Origin: Symbiodinium kawagutii
Lineage: Eukaryota; Sar; Dinophyceae; Suessiales; Symbiodiniaceae
Assembly: GCA_009767595.1 (NCBI GenBank)
Contig: VSDK01026359.1
Location: 492,357-556,356 of the forward strand
Reading direction: 5' to 3'
DNA length: 64,000 nt
The position numbers and the translations under genes were made by a program. This document shows, one piece after another, positions 21,130 through 33,059 of this stretch. The notes under the pieces were generated by a model that was not told where the DNA came from, ran no database searches, and saw only the letters and a program-made list of their open reading frames with translations. Every line of letters starts with the position of its first letter. Positions within the stretch are counted from its first letter, which is position 1.

Positions 21130-22620
21130 TACTTGATCTTAAAAGCATGGTGAGTATTTATTCTTAAAAACATGGTGAGTAAACTGGCTTCCAGCTTAGT
21201 TTCCCGGAATGGTTGATGAATGGAGCTTTTAATGGGTGAGACGAATGCCGAATTAATAGTGAATGGTTGGTATGTTGGTTTGCTTAGCCAGTGGTAAATT
21301 CCTTACCAAAGGCATAGTCGTGGTCCAAATGACAGATAACAAGCTGGTTTGCTGGTTGATCGTTGGGGTCTAGGCATCATGTGGCTCAATGTTGGGTGAT
21401 GAGGGTTGATAGTCCTTGATAGTAAACCGAGCACCCATTGAATGACTGGATTCAAGCCACGTTAGTCGAGGGGAATGGCGCTGCTTTCATGCCGCTTAAC
21501 AATGATTGACGGTGGGGGACACGGAGGAACATTGAGCAACAATAGTCGATGCAACGCGAACAATGATACTCATCTCCAGCTTGCCGTGGGATTTTTGAGT
21601 AACTGCCAGTGATGCTTGACAACACTAGGACAGCGACCAAGCAATCCATTCTTGGATGAGCAAGGAACAGAACTGGGATGCCTGGTTGTAGGTGAACTGA
21701 CCCTTGAACATCGACTCACTAAACACCTACTTGCCATCAGAACTCGGATGCACATCCGCTCGGGTCCTGCGGGCAAGCCCTTCAAGCAACGACAAGCAGT
21801 TGAAATTCACAGACTGCGCCCGTGGGCCAATCACCGTACTATGCTTGCTTAGACCAATTAGATGGAATACTTGGTCATCGTCATAGTAGACAATGTTTGT
21901 TGAAAACATATTTCAACATGACAAAGATGTGTATCAGTTGGACAGATAAATGGTATCAGTTGGAATGAAGAAATGCTTTCATTTGTGATGTAGCAGTGGT
22001 GACATGCATCAGTTGGAATGATTGGAGGAGAAATACATGAACCCTGTTCAACAGCACTATTATGATGTTATCAATTGTCAAACTAGCAGTGTTTTCTCAC
22101 CCTGAACAAGTACTTGGTGTCCGGTCATGTGGACTTCAGAGCGATCATCCCCAAGGTGACCGGTTCGACAACTACAAGTTGTGGCAGATATAACTCGAGT
22201 TCATTCATGAATCTCAAGCCAAAAATCAGACAGCAGTTGCAGGCACTGCGCCCCATTTCCCTCAAAACACTGGTGGAGGGTGCTGGGAATGGGGTTTACG
22301 ATGCCGTCATTGATTCTTTAAACCCTGGTCAAGCATCATCAACCACTGTTCGCCACCAGTAACCATTAGACATCCGTGACTATCATTGACGAAGATTCAC
22401 CACTAGCTATTGCTATTCAAATCGTAATTTTGGGGCCAGGGAATTCTGATGGCTTGGGAGGATGGATCAGACCAGCAGAGTGCATCCAAAGGTGTATCAA
22501 GAGCAAAATCTGCATAGCTCACTATGTCTTCGACGAGCCCCCAGAACCTTTTAGTTGGATGTAACAACATACCGCACCATAGCTCGATTAAAAGTAGCAC
22601 CTTGAACGTGACATATGGGG
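21130..22620. other. Low-complexity and unassigned sequence
   Basis: 21130-21470 is G-rich polarity TGGTTGATG sequence. 21470-22560 has ordinary complexity with short overlapping open frames on both strands (21570-21785 minus, 22114-22362 plus), none recognisable. Confidence 0.5.
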
Positions 22621-22706
22621 GTTTCTCAAAATAGGGTAACCCCCCCAAATCATCCAATCTCAACCATTTCTAGCAATAAACCAACCATTCTGGGGGTACC
22701 CCAAAG
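22621..22706. mobile_element. Foldback/MITE-like element, copy 5 (decayed right arm)
   Basis: GTTTCTCAAAATAGGG and CCCCCCCAAATCATCCAATC on the left, AAACCAACCATTC and GGGGGTACCCC on the right. The terminal GAGAAAC is lost. Confidence 0.7.
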
Positions 22707-23094
22707 GAACCTATCAGTCATGATATTTTTTTTGGCTGGAGGATAGCATTTGCAATGGGCAGCCCAATGGCAAGCACTGTGATATACTCCCTTTAAGAGA
22801 TGATCAACATTTTCCCCTTAAAATCGGCTGATGTGCAAAAGCACAAAGTTCCAATTTTTAAGGAATCTACAAGGTATGTTCGCTGCGGCTGGTGATACGA
22901 AGACGGATTTTGCTGCTGCACTGGCTTTATTTTTGGGGTTTTTGTTCGCATGGGTCTCCTTGTTCTGTCGATAGTGTAGGTTGGTTGTGGTGAATACGGT
23001 CGCTGTTGTAGTTGTAGTATGTAGTTGCAGTTGCAGCAGCAGCAACACAAGTAGCCATAGACGTCATACTGATTGTTGACAATGCTGTTGGTGT
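22707..23094. other. Unassigned sequence up to the assembly gap
   Basis: Ends in CAG/GTTGCAG trinucleotide-rich sequence next to the gap. Open minus frames here are Thr/Gln-rich translations of the microsatellite. Confidence 0.5.
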
Positions 23095-23426
23095 NNNNNN
23101 NNNNNNNNNNNNNNNNNNNNNNNNNNNNNNNNNNNNNNNNNNNNNNNNNNNNNNNNNNNNNNNNNNNNNNNNNNNNNNNNNNNNNNNNNNNNNNNNNNNN
23201 NNNNNNNNNNNNNNNNNNNNNNNNNNNNNNNNNNNNNNNNNNNNNNNNNNNNNNNNNNNNNNNNNNNNNNNNNNNNNNNNNNNNNNNNNNNNNNNNNNNN
23301 NNNNNNNNNNNNNNNNNNNNNNNNNNNNNNNNNNNNNNNNNNNNNNNNNNNNNNNNNNNNNNNNNNNNNNNNNNNNNNNNNNNNNNNNNNNNNNNNNNNN
23401 NNNNNNNNNNNNNNNNNNNNNNNNNN
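23095..23426. other. Assembly gap (332 N)
   Basis: A run of N inside a trinucleotide repeat region. The gap was probably caused by the repeat. Any open frame drawn through it is meaningless. Confidence 1.
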
Positions 23427-23640
23427 TTGTTGTTGTGGTTGTGGTTGTTGTTGTTGTTGTGGTGGTTGTTGTTGTTGTTGTTGTTGTTGTTGTTGCTACT
23501 GTCGTTCCTGCTGTCTTTGCTGCTGTCGTCCTTGTCGCTGCTGCTGCAACTGCTGCTTCGGCTTTTGCTCTTGTGCTGGTTCTTGCCGTTGTTGTCGTTG
23601 ATGTTTCTGCTGTGGCGGTGGTTGTCTTGGTTTGTGTGAT
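23427..23640. repeat. (TTG)n/(GCT)n trinucleotide-rich tract
   Basis: Clean TTG/GTG run at 23427-23494, then degenerate TGCTGT/CTTGCC sequence. On the minus strand it would encode Thr and Gln/Ala/Lys-rich peptide, similar in style to the poly-Thr segment at 58909-59004, but no surrounding domain supports a gene. Confidence 0.9.
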
Positions 23641-23782
23641 GTGGTTGTTTTTGTTCCTATCCAAGGAAGAAGCTGGTGGATGCACACAGGAACACAAATG
23701 AATGCCAGCTCAAGACCATCAACCTATGATCCAATGGTGATTCAACCGCCATGATCATGGCTAGAAATGTTGCTCATCGACT

Positions 23783-23912
23783 ATCAACCCTTGGGTTATC
23801 AAGCTCCCCTTGGTCATCAACCCTTGGTCATCACCCCTTGGTCATCACCCCTTGGTCATCACCCCTTGGTTATCACCCCTTGATTATCACCCCTTGGTTA
23901 TCACGCGTTGGT
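23783..23912. repeat. 16-bp tandem repeat CCCCTTGGTCATCA
   Basis: About eight head-to-tail copies of CCCTTGGTCATCACC with T/C and A/T variants (GGTTATCA, GATTATCA), the later ones more diverged. It could be a seed of the surrounding degenerate sequence. Confidence 0.9.
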
Positions 23913-25119
23913 TCCCCTCGGTGTCCTGCCAATCACCTCGGTCATGCAGCTGCTCCAAGTTGGCGGTCGACGCTCCAGTGATTGAGATTTCCTTAGTGAA
24001 GGCTGGCTGGTGACCAGATGTGACCAGGGACAGGGACGCTGATGATCACGGTGACCAGTCCACTTGATGGTATGGTGAATCCATCGTGACCAGTGACCAG
24101 AATAGGATGAAACTGGCCGCGATTGATACGGAATAAATCTGGGGTGGGATTATACGCTATCAATAGGATTTATTCAAGCGAATAATCTGGGAAATCTGGG
24201 AAAAAATATGGATAGGTGACTTCGCAGATTTCTTCTGCAGATTTCAATGCCCAGCTGGCGTGGGAACAACTGGCGGATGATAGCCAGATAGCCAATGATG
24301 GTTCATAATGACCATCATTAGTGGTTAAGAACAATCATTAATGGGTTAGATATGCCCAAAAATTCTGGCAAAAAGTATCATTTATATGTCATGCCGAACC
24401 TTTTCCTGGTTTCTCATTAATTTGCCTTAATAGGAGAAGCCACCCACTCGGTTCGGTACTAGCAAGATACTTGAGAGTCGCAACAGAACCTGGATGGTGA
24501 AAGCGGCTTGCGCTTGAATTGTTTCGATACTAGTTGTCAAGCACCAGTAACCATGAATGATGACTATTGTCATTTTGTACGGTGTTTTTTCATTGTGTAT
24601 CATTATTTGTTTTGCTCAGTAACTAGTCTTAAGCAACAGCAGCCACTACCGATAGCAGTCGTTACCCTTTTATCCACCATGATCAATAGTTTTTGTCAAT
24701 GATTCTTTTGAATTATTCGTGACCGTTTATGCGCACATTGTAGAATGACCGCTAGTGATTATAGCAACGAAACTTTCCATTGAGTGTACGATGAAAATTA
24801 CCAACCGCTGGTTGTTGGATCCACCACGTTGGAGTATTGGATACCAAACACTGGTTGTTGGTCAAGCATCATCAAAATTGTTGATGCCAACAAGTAATTC
24901 TAACCATGGCTTCGATTCACCATGATCCACTTCAGATTTTTTCTCAATGGGTTAGCCCCGCTGGGTACCATCCCTGGCACCACAGGGTACCAAGGTACCC
25001 TGTAGTTGATGATCATTCTTATACCTACAACAGCTTCCCATCATAAAGCATTATCAGCCAGGGCTCAAACTTTAAACATCATCAAGAACCATTGGACATC
25101 ATGAACTATCATTAAGCAA
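23913..25119. other. Low-complexity sequence with a palindrome
   Basis: Mixed-polarity TGGTGA/ACCATGA sequence. A perfect palindromic hairpin ACAGGGTACC-AA-GGTACCCTGT lies at 24982-25003. No supported gene. Confidence 0.6.
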
Positions 25120-25487
25120 CCGATGCAGCAGTTCTCCTCCACAAGCATGCTAAATAGAAGAACAGCATGCATCAACTCCATGTGCTCCTTCAGGTTGCTG
25201 AAGATAGAGAACGCTGGAAACATTGTACCCCAAAAATGAGATGAAGACCACGGAGCAAACGTTCGCCCTCTTGCTGCAGACATGTAGCCCAAACCCACCG
25301 ATCTGAACGATGATCCAACATACCCTTCATCAGCTAGTGACATTTCTGGTCCTACTGGGTGATTTGTTTGGAATACCCATGACCTCGAAGCACCAGCAGA
25401 AGCAATGACCCGGAACTGGGAACTTCCTTCGAGGTAAGAAACCCTGTCGTTGTCGCTGTTGTCGTTGTGGGGCAATTCATTCCTCAT
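25065..25487 (-). CDS. Coding-like segment, hypothetical, minus strand
   Basis: A 140-codon minus-strand frame. The middle, about 25440 to 25130, is well mixed and looks like a real protein (RVIASAGASRSWVFQTNHPV, then SLADEGYVGSSFRSVGLGYM, then a hydrophobic stretch ELMHAVLLFSMLVEE). The ends dissolve into low-complexity sequence, so it is probably one exon of roughly 300 bp. No family is recognised. Confidence 0.38.
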   Translation of the reverse strand: MRNELPHNDNSDNDRVSYLEGSSQFRVIASAGASRSWVFQTNHPVGPEMSLADEGYVGSSFRSVGLGYMSAARGRTFAPWSSSHFWGTMFPAFSIFSNLKEHMELMHAVLLFSMLVEENCCIGCLMIVHDVQWFLMMFKV

Positions 25488-27399
25488 CGCCCAGCGAATG
25501 ATCCCTCATTCTCCGGTTGGTTGTTTCCAGCATTTGTTATTTGCCTTTTTACTAATGACTGGTTGGTTGACTTGCGCATATTTTTCATGACCTGGTTGAA
25601 ACCACCAGTAATTCAAGAGACACCATACGGTTGAAACGTGGTTAGTCAATGGTTAAATGATGGTCAGCTCATGCTTAAGTATGGTTACTGGTGGCCAGTA
25701 AGCACGAACAAATTATGAACCAGACAACATTCACCACGGGGGACCAGTTCTCCACCTGGTGCGCAGGTCGCCTCAGAAGGGCTTTCTTCAGTCGAAAGTC
25801 TGGCGGAACCCATTGTGTTCAGATGCTTGCTAGCGGTGCGCAGCATGGGAATGGTAGCAAACAAGGTCGATGATGGTGAACTATAGTGGATGTTGGATGG
25901 TTAAGGATCATTGATGGTGTTTGACCAGGGTCAATGATGATGGTTAATGGTTTATAGTGATGCTTCATGATGCTTAATGATGGATATGATGGATAATGAT
26001 GGTTAATGACCGGTAGCATTGAGGCTTGGAGTGGCCACTGATGGTAAATGCTGGGTACTAATTGATCACTCAAGAGGTTTGTAATCATGAGTCAGCCATT
26101 TTGTTCACCCGGAAGATATCAGGAAACTATCATCAATGGCTGTGGGTCAAAACCCCGTACCCCTGCTTCCCCTATCATTAACCATGGTTTCCCTTATTGA
26201 TGACGGCAATTAGCAGCCTCTTTCGTGTATCCAATCTCTGCGATCGGTATTTGTTACCGTACCACTTCGGTACAGGGCCTGAGGCCGAGGGTTCGCCGGG
26301 GTTCGCCACTTGATCAGATACCAATGGTCAACCGGCTCAGCAACCGGTAGGCTGGCTGGTGATCTCAGCTTCATCGTTGCTATTGTGATGGTTGATACCT
26401 TGCCGTGCCTTACAGTGCTAAGGGAGAAGCAGACATCACGGTGCTAAGGGACAACCAGACATCGGAAACGATTGGACGGTTGGTTGATTGTTGAGTAATA
26501 CAGCAACATAACGATACAGTTTTATATAGAATCAACAATTGCATGTTATTGGACGGTTATGAATGGCATCTTCCAGTTATAGCAACACAGTGTCCAACAT
26601 TTCCTCGACGGCGGGAGGGCCAGTGGATGGGTGTCCCACGCTGAGAACTACAAGCAGTGGAACCTCATCCCAACGATGTTTGTGTCTTCTTCGATACAGC
26701 CACTTGGATGCCACGAGTTTGTGGTTGACAATAGGGGATTATAATAGTTTATAGTAGGGGATAGCCAACAACAATGAATTCAACAACTATTATCTGGTGG
26801 TTTCTCAAGCCATAGGGCTACCCCAAAAATTGATGGTTTATTGCTATATGGCTAATAAAGGATGATATGGGGGTACCTATATCTTGAGAAACACCAATTT
26901 ATTGCCGTGCGTTGCCGAATGGCATTCACTGACAAGGTCAATGCTATTAGTATAAGAATACTTATGTATGGTTCATATTGATTATTCTCTGATGGTTATT
27001 GATGGTTGATGGTAAATGATGGTCGATGGTGCTCAATGATGCTTAAGGATGGTTTTAATAGTAGCTTGTGCCGAGGAAGAGTGGCTATCGACCATCAACC
27101 AGCAGTGATCAGTGATCAACTATTTTTAAACCATCATTTGCCAGCATCAAACTACTAGTAACCAGCAAGTATTGAACATTATTGGCCATTCAGCCATAAA
27201 TCACCATGAACACCAGTATCAAATCATTCTCAAGCAACAATTTCATAATCAGGTTATGTGGCTGCGACTGAGGATCTCAAATACGCAAGCATTATTCACC
27301 ATCGTTAAGGAGTTGGCGATTTCAAGTGGTTTTATTTTCACCAATGTTTGGGATGGTTGGTTGATACTCTAAATCGTTCAGCTCATAATTTTGCTTTTG
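25488..27399. other. Low-complexity sequence with small islands
   Basis: Mostly G-rich polarity TGATGGTTAATG sequence. Small GC islands at 25730-25860, 26270-26340 and 26570-26710 are open on one or both strands but too short to call. It contains the foldback element at 26800-26892. Confidence 0.5.
26800..26892. mobile_element. Foldback/MITE-like element, copy 6
   Basis: Left arm GTTTCTCAAGCCATAGGG, right arm GGGGGTACCTATATCTTGAG then AAAC. The body contains GGATGATATGGG. It has the asymmetric AAGCCAT/AAAATAG arm combination. Confidence 0.75.
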
Positions 27400-27400
27400 T

Positions 27401-27673
27401 TTGCCCCAATGGACTTGGTTCCCAGAGGCAAGTGACTACACTTGGACAGCAAATTGCACTCCATCCTTCCCATCGTGTAGTGCCACTCTCACGCTGGCTG
27501 ATTGGGATATTCGTGTTGACTTCTTTGCTTCCCTTCGCTGGAAAATTGATCCAAGTTTGCAAACCTCAAACATCGAGCTGGCTTTCTTGCTTTGGAACAA
27601 TGGTTGGACATTTGATTTCACTACCTGGCGGTTTAGCAATACACCTCTCTCATTAGAACACTCCCTTCCTTGA
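27401..27673 (+). CDS. Coding-like segment, hypothetical
   Basis: An open frame with aromatic-rich, globular composition (TLADWDIRVDFFASLRWKID, then IELAFLLWNNGWTFDFTTWR) ending at TGA 27671-27673. It stands out from the flanks. A second + frame and the minus strand are partly open too, so confidence is limited. No family is recognised. Confidence 0.35.
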   Translation: MPQWTWFPEASDYTWTANCTPSFPSCSATLTLADWDIRVDFFASLRWKIDPSLQTSNIELAFLLWNNGWTFDFTTWRFSNTPLSLEHSLP

Positions 27674-28662
27674 AGCAAAAAGATTGTAGTGAAAAATGCT
27701 GTCCGTGAGTTCTCTCCGGAAAATGCAAATCCAAAAGCAGGACACTGCCATCAGGTCTCATACAAGGCTGTGAGCCTACTGGTGACTCGTTGAAGCGCCT
27801 TGCAAAAGATGTTTTGAGGGTAGAAATCCGATTTTGAGGGATTGGATATGATTGGATGGTTCCATTTGATGGCCAACAATTTTGAATTAGATGCGCCTGA
27901 GCGGAACAGCTCTGCAGCTCTTGGACTTGCTAAGCCACTGCGTGTGACTAGCTGCTGAGACTTGATGCGGCAGGGAGGCATGATTGACGAATTTCTTTGG
28001 GCTGGCTCCCAACCACCAGCCAGTCTATCGTTACGCAGCTTGATGAACCATGTTTAAACAGGTGATTTGGCTATTGAATAGCCACGGTTCACCAGATGAT
28101 TCAACCATCATCAACCATCATGAAGCCGTGTCAACCATCAAGAACCATTGTTAACCAAGCGTCATTGACCATCAACCATCAGAAACTAGTTACGAATTAT
28201 TTACCATGACTTGCCATTCTGACCCATGAGCACCACTCGTGGTTCACCAGCAAATTCTGACACTTACCTCTCCGCTCCATATTAACCCTATTAGCCATTT
28301 TTTACCATTATTATCCACTACTAAGCATTATCACAAACAATTCTTAACCACTAATAAACCGTTATTAACCATTGTTGAATGGTTTATCATCAATTAAGCA
28401 TAATCAGCCAAAAAAAAATTGCATCATTCATCATCACCCATCTTCAACCATTAGCCAACAGTAACAAATGGTTGTAACCATCATTCACCAATATGAGCCA
28501 TCATTATCCCACAGGAACAACCACCATTAACCATCACTAACCATCTTTGACCAACATTCACCATCATTAGCCACCGTCAACCAACATTCACCACCACTAA
28601 CCATCCCTTACAAACATTACACATCACTAACGATTTCTTAACCAATATAAGTAATAACGTAG
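27674..28662. other. Unassigned, then C-rich low complexity
   Basis: 27680-28020 is of ordinary complexity without a clear exon. 28070-28660 is ACCATCATTAACC/ACCAACATTCACC sequence. Confidence 0.6.
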
Positions 28663-28750
28663 ATCATTTTCGCATTGCCTCGTCTCACGAACGAGGCTTT
28701 AAGAACTTGGTCGGATGAAGGTTTGACGCTTCTCAGAAACGATCGCCCTG
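28663..28750 (+). CDS. Exon-like island with canonical GT donor
   Basis: Reads ALPRLTNEALRTWSDEGLTL LRNDRP between a CGTAG|A edge and a strong CCTG|GTGAGT donor at 28751. It is one of the better-bounded islands in the window. No family is recognised. Confidence 0.35.
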
Positions 28751-28838
28751 GTGAGTCACTTGGACAGGAACCTCTACATGGGGGCTCACGTAGGTGCAAA
28801 AAGACATCTCACTGATGGCTGAGGATGGTTGATGGGGC

Positions 28839-29488
28839 TTACTCATGGTTAATGAATCTTAATACTGTAATGGTTATGGTTTAAACTCCTATCAGCGTTA
28901 TGTTAGCTTAAGACACTCTCACTCATCAATCTCATCAATAAGATTTACTCATGGTCAATGAATCTTAACACTGTAACGGTTATGGTTTAAACTCCTATCA
29001 GCGTTATGTTAGCTTAAGACACTCTCACTCATCAATAAGGTTTACTCATGGTCAATGAATCTTAATACTGTAACGGTTATGGTTTAAACGCCTATCAGCG
29101 TTATGTTAGCTTAAGACACTCTCACTCATCAATCTCATCAATAAGGTTTACTCATGGTCAATGAATCTTAATACTGTAATGGTTATGGTTTAAACTCCTA
29201 TCACTCCTATCAGCGTTATGTTAGCTGAAGACACTCTCACTCATCAATAAGGTTTACTCATGGTTAATGAATCTTGATACTGTAATGGTTATGGTTTAAA
29301 CTCCTATCAGCGTTATGTTAGCTTAAGACACTCTCACTCATCAATTAGGTTTACTCATGGTTAATGAATCTTGATACTGTAATGGTTATGGTTTAAACTC
29401 CTATCAGCGTTATGTTAGCTTAAGACACTCTCACTCATCAATCTCATCAATAAGGTTTACTCATGGTCAATGAATCTTAATACTGTAA
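28839..29488. repeat. Tandem repeat, 97-107 bp unit, about 6.3 copies
   Basis: Units start TACTCATGG at about 28840, 28946, 29044, 29148, 29254, 29351 and 29458. Each carries GAATCTTAATACTGTAATGG, GTTTAAACTCCTATCAGCG, GTTAGCTTAAGACACTCTC and ACTCATCAATAAGG. Unit length varies mainly by presence or absence of an extra AATCTCATC (present in units 1, 3 and 6), and unit 4 has an extra TCACTCCTA. Confidence 0.97.
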
Positions 29489-29556
29489 ATAATGGTTGAA
29501 AAGGATTGATAAGTGGTTGAGAATGGTTATGGTCAAGACGCGGTAGTGGTTGATAG

Positions 29557-29676
29557 CTCTTTTTTGGGGCTGTGGCTCATGGTGCTAGCGCACTTGCTGA
29601 CATGCCCGCCCCCCGCACCCTCGCAGAGGCGAGCAAGTTGGTTCCTGAAGTGAAACTACACATCATGGAGAAGTAG
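29557..29676 (+). CDS. Exon-like segment ending in a stop codon
   Basis: Follows a TGATAG edge and reads GAVAHGASALADMPAPRTLA then EASKLVPEVKLHIMEK and TAG at 29674. The composition is Ala-rich, in contrast to the array just upstream. It could be a terminal exon. No family is recognised. Confidence 0.33.
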   Translation, partial: LFFGAVAHGASALADMPAPRTLAEASKLVPEVKLHIMEK

Positions 29677-29884
29677 TTGTGCTAAAGAAATTGATATATT
29701 GTGGAATGGCTCAGCTTCTCTATGATGCATCTACACAGCGCTTTGCCTGTCGAAGAAAAGCTTTTTGACGCAAATATCTACTGTATCTGCCCAACTACTC
29801 AGATCTGCAGAATCTTCCGTGGTCCAGGTTTGATGTCGTGGTGGTGAATCATTCAGATAGTCCGGGAACCGTTGTCTGGATTGA

Positions 29885-30720
29885 TCATGCCCGGGTCAGG
29901 AAAAATTGCTGCAACGCCGCGAGAACTCGTGGTTGTTCTGGAAATACACACCGTGACATGATACCCTTGGACCCATGCTTGGCACCAAGGAGCGTAAGAT
30001 GATACACCTGTTGAGTGGCTGCTGGCAACATGGGTTGCTGCAGCAAGGTCTCTGCTTGTGATATCAACCTTTGAAATGACAAAACAAAACGTCCGAAGGG
30101 CACATCCCGATCATTGGGAAAACATTGAACTGGTCGAAAAGTCTTCCCATCTCCAAATTGAAAGGCAGCGCTTTGACCGACCAGAAATGCATAGGTCATA
30201 CCATGAAGTTCCAATTCGCTGATCTGTGGGTGATGGGGAGTGTTCCCATTGTAGCCAACCACTATACAATAGCACGTGTAATACCAGTACCCCACAATGA
30301 CACTGCAAAACCAGGGTGGTCAAGGGAAGGTTGTGAAGACTGCCATACCGTGTTGGGATGCCAGTTCAAAAGGTCTGCTTGTCGATCATGCCAAGTTTGT
30401 TTATTGACAACGTCTGGTTGAACCGGGTCTGACGTAAGCAAAATGGCACGTGAGGTCTGAAGGTCATACAAATACCTGTACCAAGCCAAGAGCATGTCCT
30501 CTTGCTGTGTGATATGAACTGGTGAGGTCAGAGGATGCAGTGCTAACTGTTGTGCAAGAAAAGCTTTGGCTGCTCTATCAGCTGCTTCATTATCTACATG
30601 AAAAAAGGTCAGCGATGTTGGATCGATGTCAGCAACATGTGCTTGCTGCTCATGGTGGTTGTATTATGCTTGGCAGTTAGGACAAGTCACCATGGTTGCA
30701 AATTGATGAACTAATCCTGG
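29885..30720 (-). pseudogene. Non-LTR retrotransposon remnant: RNase H and C-terminal region
   Basis: The minus-strand reading near 30620-30560 contains HVDNEAADRAAKAFL, the C-terminal catalytic region of retroelement RNase H (acidic residue plus N-x-A-D-x-A-A-K). It continues through DMLLAWYRYLYDLQTSRAIL (about 30495) in one frame. A frame change near 30270 leads to a second open stretch (30295-29885; ELELHGMTYAFLVGQSAAFQ then FVLSFQRLISQAETLLQQ), with an in-frame TAA upstream at about 30665. The order RNase H then a C-terminal conserved domain fits dinoflagellate LINE ORF2. No reverse transcriptase is left, so it is 5'-truncated and dead. Confidence 0.5.
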
Positions 30721-30830
30721 TAGTTATTGACTCTTGCTGCCATGTGATTCATTTTTTGTCGTGCTGCCACTGTGCCCAAGAACCAAGCGTTCACTAGTTG
30801 AATTTTTGGTGGATTGGATTGTACACATAT

Positions 30831-31018
30831 TTAGTTGAAGCCAAGAAGCCGGCAAATACGTCGCCCCGCGTTTCGACGCGTTGGTAATGCTTCGCTGAGG
30901 TCTGGCACTTGGTGCGAGGCAACGCACCTTTCCATCTTTTCCATTGCACGGAAAATCCCGGTGCCGCGGCTGGGATCACCGGTGATGACCACCATGACAC
31001 ACAGGGCCAGTGATTGCC
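30831..31018 (-). CDS. Exon-like segment, minus strand
   Basis: A TAGCCAG|G acceptor on the minus strand, then a frame reading SLALCVMVVITGDPSRGTGI then FRAMEKMERCVASHQVP, well mixed and helical, to a stop at 30831. A GT donor (CGAC|GTATTT) lies before the stop. The other five frames are less protein-like. No family is recognised. Confidence 0.36.
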
Positions 31019-32512
31019 CTGGCTAGTCATTGATGTTTGCTTCTAATGGTGAATCATGGCTAGTAGCGGCCAACTATGTCCTAATGTCCATCAATAAGGC
31101 TTGATACTGGTTGATAATGCTTCTCATGTAATCTTGACGCTACTGTAGGCATTGATGGTTTGTGATGGCTACAGCTGCGAATCGTGGTTGCACAAGTACG
31201 TGTTGCAAAGTATGTTTTGCTAGTGCAAACACCTTTGAGTTTGCATATGCAACATGCATCTTCAATCGTTGTGTATGTGTATCCATAGATTTGAATTATA
31301 ATATATATATATATGTATACTTTTGGTATCAACATCGACGTCCTCAAAACAAAAGCAGCATTATTATCGCCACCATCAACGTTGCCGATGCCAGCACCAT
31401 CATCTCTATTATGAAAGTACGAAGAGGGCTGTTCATTAGCCACCACCATTTGTACTGTAAATAGCGGATGATTTGCCACCAACGGTGGATTATTTCAAGT
31501 CTTTTTCCGCATAGGGTAAATAAGCAGCAGCCGTCTCGACTTTTGCATGTTTAGCCATTGTCTGTGATCTTCATGTCTTGTGAAACATTCTCAAGAAGTC
31601 TTGGCCATTGAGAACTCCTAGTCCTACTGATTGGCATTTATTCTTGTCCAATCCGTCTTTACCGTTGAGCAGCCTGAATAAGCATCACTATCTAATGATT
31701 GCTCAATTGGCATAGCGGATTCGTTGAGGTTTGCGAGCCAGTGTTCGCCATTAGTGATTAACATCATCAAATATCTGATTAAATCATGTAAAATCATGTA
31801 CGTCAATAATACCATATTGTATGAATTTACCATTCGTGGTAATTACTTGAAACTAGTGGAATTCTAACACTCAAATGTGGTTGATTCACCATAGTTTTAA
31901 CACGACTTTGTGCTAAACTAGTGGTAATTTTGCCGAACTAGTGAACCACATTTGATCATCAGCTAGTTTAGCATAAATTACCAGCTAGTAATGCTGGTAG
32001 TTTGTGGTAATTTGATCATCAACGAAGCACCAGTTGACAACTTCGCATTTTCACCACTTCATCAGCTCCATTTTTGACCGGAATTTCACGAGGCCGATGA
32101 TATAAACCCGGCGGGCCACGCGCACCCATTGGCCTTGTCGTGGCTGCTGTGGGGCACCTTAACAGCACATGATGGAGATCATTCAGCGAGCTATGGGTGT
32201 GTGGAGGTGAATGGTGGTGAATGATGGTTCGTGATGCTTAATGAGGATAGGTTTTTGATGGTGAAGAATGATGCTCAGTGATTATTACTGTGGATAATGC
32301 TGGTTCATGGTGGCTATTGATGGTTGCAGCCATGGATTGCTCTTTGTAAATGGTTGAGAAGTGGTAAATGATGGTTGATGATGTGGGTGGCTTGTTGGCT
32401 GATCACGATTAATTGTTGGGTGATGCTGGCCGAGAAGGGGAACATTACAATCAGTGGTGGTTCAGGTTCATTGTGGTTAATGGATGATAATGACAATGAT
32501 GTGATAATTATT

Positions 32513-32548
<36 letters not shown>

Positions 32549-33059
32549 GCTGATGCTTAATGCTGGTTGATTGATGTGGTAGCCTCTGGCCGACCAATGG
32601 ATAATCACCAGGAACTTCAAGAAAGACTTTTTCGTCAATAGTGACGACGAATCGTTGGTTCTTGCCATCTCAAAACATCAATGTTTGGATGTGCATCCCC
32701 TCTTGGCAAATGGTTACCAAGTACGTTTATATATAGGGGTTACAACCTACCCTGGTTACATCCCACTTAAATCGTTGGTAAGAATGATAGAAGATTCAAG
32801 AATACCGAGCTGATTATGGCAGGTAAATGGTATACATCAGCTGGTTATCTACCGTCAATGGGCTAAGAATATACCATCAATGGCTTAAGAATACCTGCCA
32901 TTTATCCGATCATCAGCAGGGTACATGGCATACATCAGCTCAATTAATTCTTGCGAATACCCAGCGGATCATTTAAGTGAACTAAACGTAGAAGAAGTGA
33001 AAGAATGCTTTGCTAGGGGAAGATTTACCTATAGAGCTATGGAGGATAGTTGGAGATAA
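31019..33059. other. Low-complexity and unassigned sequence
   Basis: Includes an AT dinucleotide run (about 31299-31313), interleaved inverted repeats at 31873-31976, G-rich polarity TGATGGTT sequence at 32200-32500 and a (GAT)n microsatellite at 32514-32548. A minus-strand open stretch at 32025-32165 is GC-rich (RCPTAATTRPMGARGPPG) but too short to call. Confidence 0.6.

Noticed and set aside
22927..23697. 256-codon minus-strand frame through the gap
   Set aside because: It crosses 332 N and a trinucleotide repeat; nothing supports continuity.
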